34,264 nucleotides of DNA from Lachnospiraceae bacterium. GTDB lineage: Bacteria > Bacillota > Clostridia > Lachnospirales > Lachnospiraceae. A model generated the notes under the pieces. It did not search any database. It was not told the origin of the DNA and saw nothing but the letters and a program-made list of their open reading frames with translations. Positions 32,820 through 34,264 of the stretch are shown here, one piece after another. Position 1 is the stretch's first letter; every line of letters begins with the position of its first letter. Both the position numbers and the translations under genes were made by a program. The stretch is from NCBI GenBank assembly GCA_024403435.1, contig JAKSRV010000013.1:1-34264 (forward strand), in the 5' to 3' direction.

Positions 32820-34094
32820 ATGAAAATCAATTCCAGCACTTTAGGAATGGATTCCGCACGCAGCTACAAGGCTGTATCTATGTCTTACAGACGTTATGAG
32901 TTAAGGGATTACTCTAATGTCTATTCAGGTCTGACCGGCAGCAGGGAAAATGCGCCTGCTGAAACAGACAATTCAAGTGAAATCAAAAATTCAAAGAAAA
33001 ATGAAACGGTAGGTGCAGGGGATTCTGTGTCTTCGGGGACATTTATGCCTGTGGGATTATTGTCCTCAGGGGTATTTATGTCCACGGATGAAGTGATGAG
33101 TCTACGTGAGAAAATGACGCAGGTGCGCAATGACTATAAGGTGCGTACTCAGAGCTCGAATGATTACGAGACCATCAGGCAGGAGTCAATCAAGTACATT
33201 TTCGATTTGCTCTTTGGACGAGCACATGAACGCATCAGAAAATGGCTCGAGGAACATATGTCTCCGAGCGTCGGCCGGGGGACAGGCATCGGAACCTACA
33301 ATGTTGATAACAGTTCGGGTGACGTCGCTTCCAATGTCGGTAATGTGACAGGCAACGGATCTGTTAATGTCAATACAGGAAATATGCAGGTCTATAATTA
33401 CGAGCATGCCGAGTACAGGTATGAGAGCGAAGATACGACTTTTTCGGCGCGAGGAGTGGTAAAGACCGCAGACGGAAGAGAGATACCTTTCAATATCGAT
33501 GTGGCAATGAGCAGAGAATTTGAGTCGTATTATGAGGAAAAATCTCAGATCAATGTTAAGTCCAATAACGGTGTTGCCAAATATGTCGCGATGTGTGACC
33601 CGTTGGTAATCAACCTAAACAGTAATATTGCATCTGTATCGGATCAGAAAATTCGTTTTGATATAGACGGAGACGGCGAAATCGATACAATAAACCGACT
33701 TGCGCAGGGCAGCGGCTATCTTGCATTGGATAAAAATAATGACGGCAAAATAAACGATGGCACTGAGCTGTTCGGAACAGCGAGCGGAGACGGATTTGCC
33801 GACCTTGCGGAATATGATGATGACGGCAACGGTTGGATAGATGAGAGTGATGATGTATGGAACAAGCTCAAGGTGATGACGTACGACGAGTCCGGCAAGG
33901 AGTGTTTGTATTCTCTGGAACAGACAGGTGTGGGTGCTATATGTTTGAGCAGATTGTCTACAGATTTTTCTCAGAAAGATGAAGATAACAATACACAGAG
34001 CGCAATCAGAAGTACGGGAATATTTCTCTACGAAAACGGCGCGGTAGGTACAGTTCAGCATCTTGATGTTGCAAAATATCGTCAGGATGCATAG
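32820..34094 (+). CDS. Calcium-loop protein of unknown function, conserved family
   Basis: A 424-residue protein with no signal peptide or membrane segment. The N-terminus (MKINSSTLGMDSARSYKAVS) resembles flagellar-exported proteins in style. Residues about 20-75 are Ser/Asn/Glu-rich and about 85-150 helical. The C-terminal half has three EF-hand-like Asp loops, DIDGDGEID, DKNNDGKINDG and DDDGNGWIDESDD, with the linked ELFG and GFADLAEYD motifs, then GVGAICLSRLSTDFS and GTVQHLDV. From memory this order recurs in a hypothetical family of motile bacteria and in the Ca2+ modules of RTX-type adhesins; the function is unknown. AATGGAGAAGAAG precedes the ATG. Confidence 0.8.
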   Translation: MKINSSTLGMDSARSYKAVSMSYRRYELRDYSNVYSGLTGSRENAPAETDNSSEIKNSKKNETVGAGDSVSSGTFMPVGLLSSGVFMSTDEVMSLREKMTQVRNDYKVRTQSSNDYETIRQESIKYIFDLLFGRAHERIRKWLEEHMSPSVGRGTGIGTYNVDNSSGDVASNVGNVTGNGSVNVNTGNMQVYNYEHAEYRYESEDTTFSARGVVKTADGREIPFNIDVAMSREFESYYEEKSQINVKSNNGVAKYVAMCDPLVINLNSNIASVSDQKIRFDIDGDGEIDTINRLAQGSGYLALDKNNDGKINDGTELFGTASGDGFADLAEYDDDGNGWIDESDDVWNKLKVMTYDESGKECLYSLEQTGVGAICLSRLSTDFSQKDEDNNTQSAIRSTGIFLYENGAVGTVQHLDVAKYRQDA

Positions 34095-34131
34095 ATTGCT
34101 GTCAATATAGACTCAAATCAATATTTTAATA

Positions 34132-34172
34132 CCATAATCGGGCACAAAGTGGTAAAATATAGTGGATTATGG
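34132..34172. promoter_or_regulatory. Inverted repeat upstream of the last gene
   Basis: CCATAATC (34132-34139) and GATTATGG (34165-34172) form a perfect 8-bp inverted repeat enclosing a TATAGT (34158-34163). It may be an operator over a weak promoter for the gene at 34226, or a leader hairpin. No T-tract follows. Confidence 0.35.
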
Positions 34173-34225
34173 GTGCAGATATCTGTAGCCGTAAAATACG
34201 TATTTAAGTGTCCGGGAGAATCAAT

Positions 34226-34264
34226 ATGGAGCGCATGAGATTGCTTCGGACAATTTCATACGCT
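34226..34264 (+). CDS. Start of a gene cut by the window edge
   Basis: ATG 34226 is preceded by GGGAGAA at the right distance and the frame is open to the edge for 13 codons (MERMRLLRTISYA). This is too short to identify. Confidence 0.45.
   Translation, partial: MERMRLLRTISYA

Overview
The window looks like a chromosomal segment of an anaerobic Firmicute, most likely a Lachnospiraceae-type Clostridium relative (Butyrivibrio/Roseburia-like). The reasons are the strong purine-rich ribosome binding sites, TTG and GTG starts, many U-tailed hairpin terminators, a T-box leader, PyrK/PyrD-type pyrimidine synthesis, and several Asp/Glu/Ala-rich lipoproteins. No phage, transposase, tRNA, rRNA or CRISPR array was found. 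This is inferred from sequence character only.

Layout: the 3' end of an unidentified gene (1-335); a PilZ c-di-GMP receptor (451-771); an ammonium transporter fused to a PII protein (1095-2909), followed by a hairpin-rich RNA region; a leucine-rich-repeat lipoprotein (3329-5254); a 480-bp gene-free interval dominated by a nested, multi-hairpin element (5320-5573); a CapA-type metallophosphatase (5737-7230, minus) facing away from an SH3-NlpC/P60 cell-wall hydrolase (7261-8613) across only 30 bp; glycerol kinase and a PlsC acyltransferase (8701-11079); pyridoxal/pyridoxamine kinase (11088-11924, minus) divergent from a MocR/PdxR regulator (12063-13490); a three-domain MshEN-like/CheX/receiver protein (13615-14931); an unknown 200-aa protein (15028-15630, minus); pyrC-pyrK-pyrD plus a lipoprotein gene (15837-20441); an isoleucine T-box and ileS (20500-24009); glycogen phosphorylase (24232-26760); a cyclic-phosphate-processing receiver-domain protein (26971-27282); a MATE exporter (27552-28922); an aconitase-family hydratase (29119-31425); another unknown lipoprotein (31742-32650); a calcium-loop protein of unknown function (32820-34094); and the first 13 codons of a further gene.

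Most genes are housekeeping: nitrogen uptake, lipid and glycerol metabolism, vitamin B6 salvage, UMP synthesis, Ile-tRNA charging and glycogen breakdown. PilZ and the MshEN-like/CheX/receiver protein point to c-di-GMP and motility or surface signalling. The 200-aa and 424-aa proteins without signal peptides may belong to the same motility biology, but that is a guess.

The least explained parts are non-coding. They are the pseudoknot-capable nested hairpin element at 5320-5573, a second hairpin array at about 3003-3130, two loci where a near-consensus promoter feeds almost directly into a terminator just upstream of a metabolic gene, a divergent promoter with a shared -10 box, and short tandem repeats that start at or just after several stop codons.
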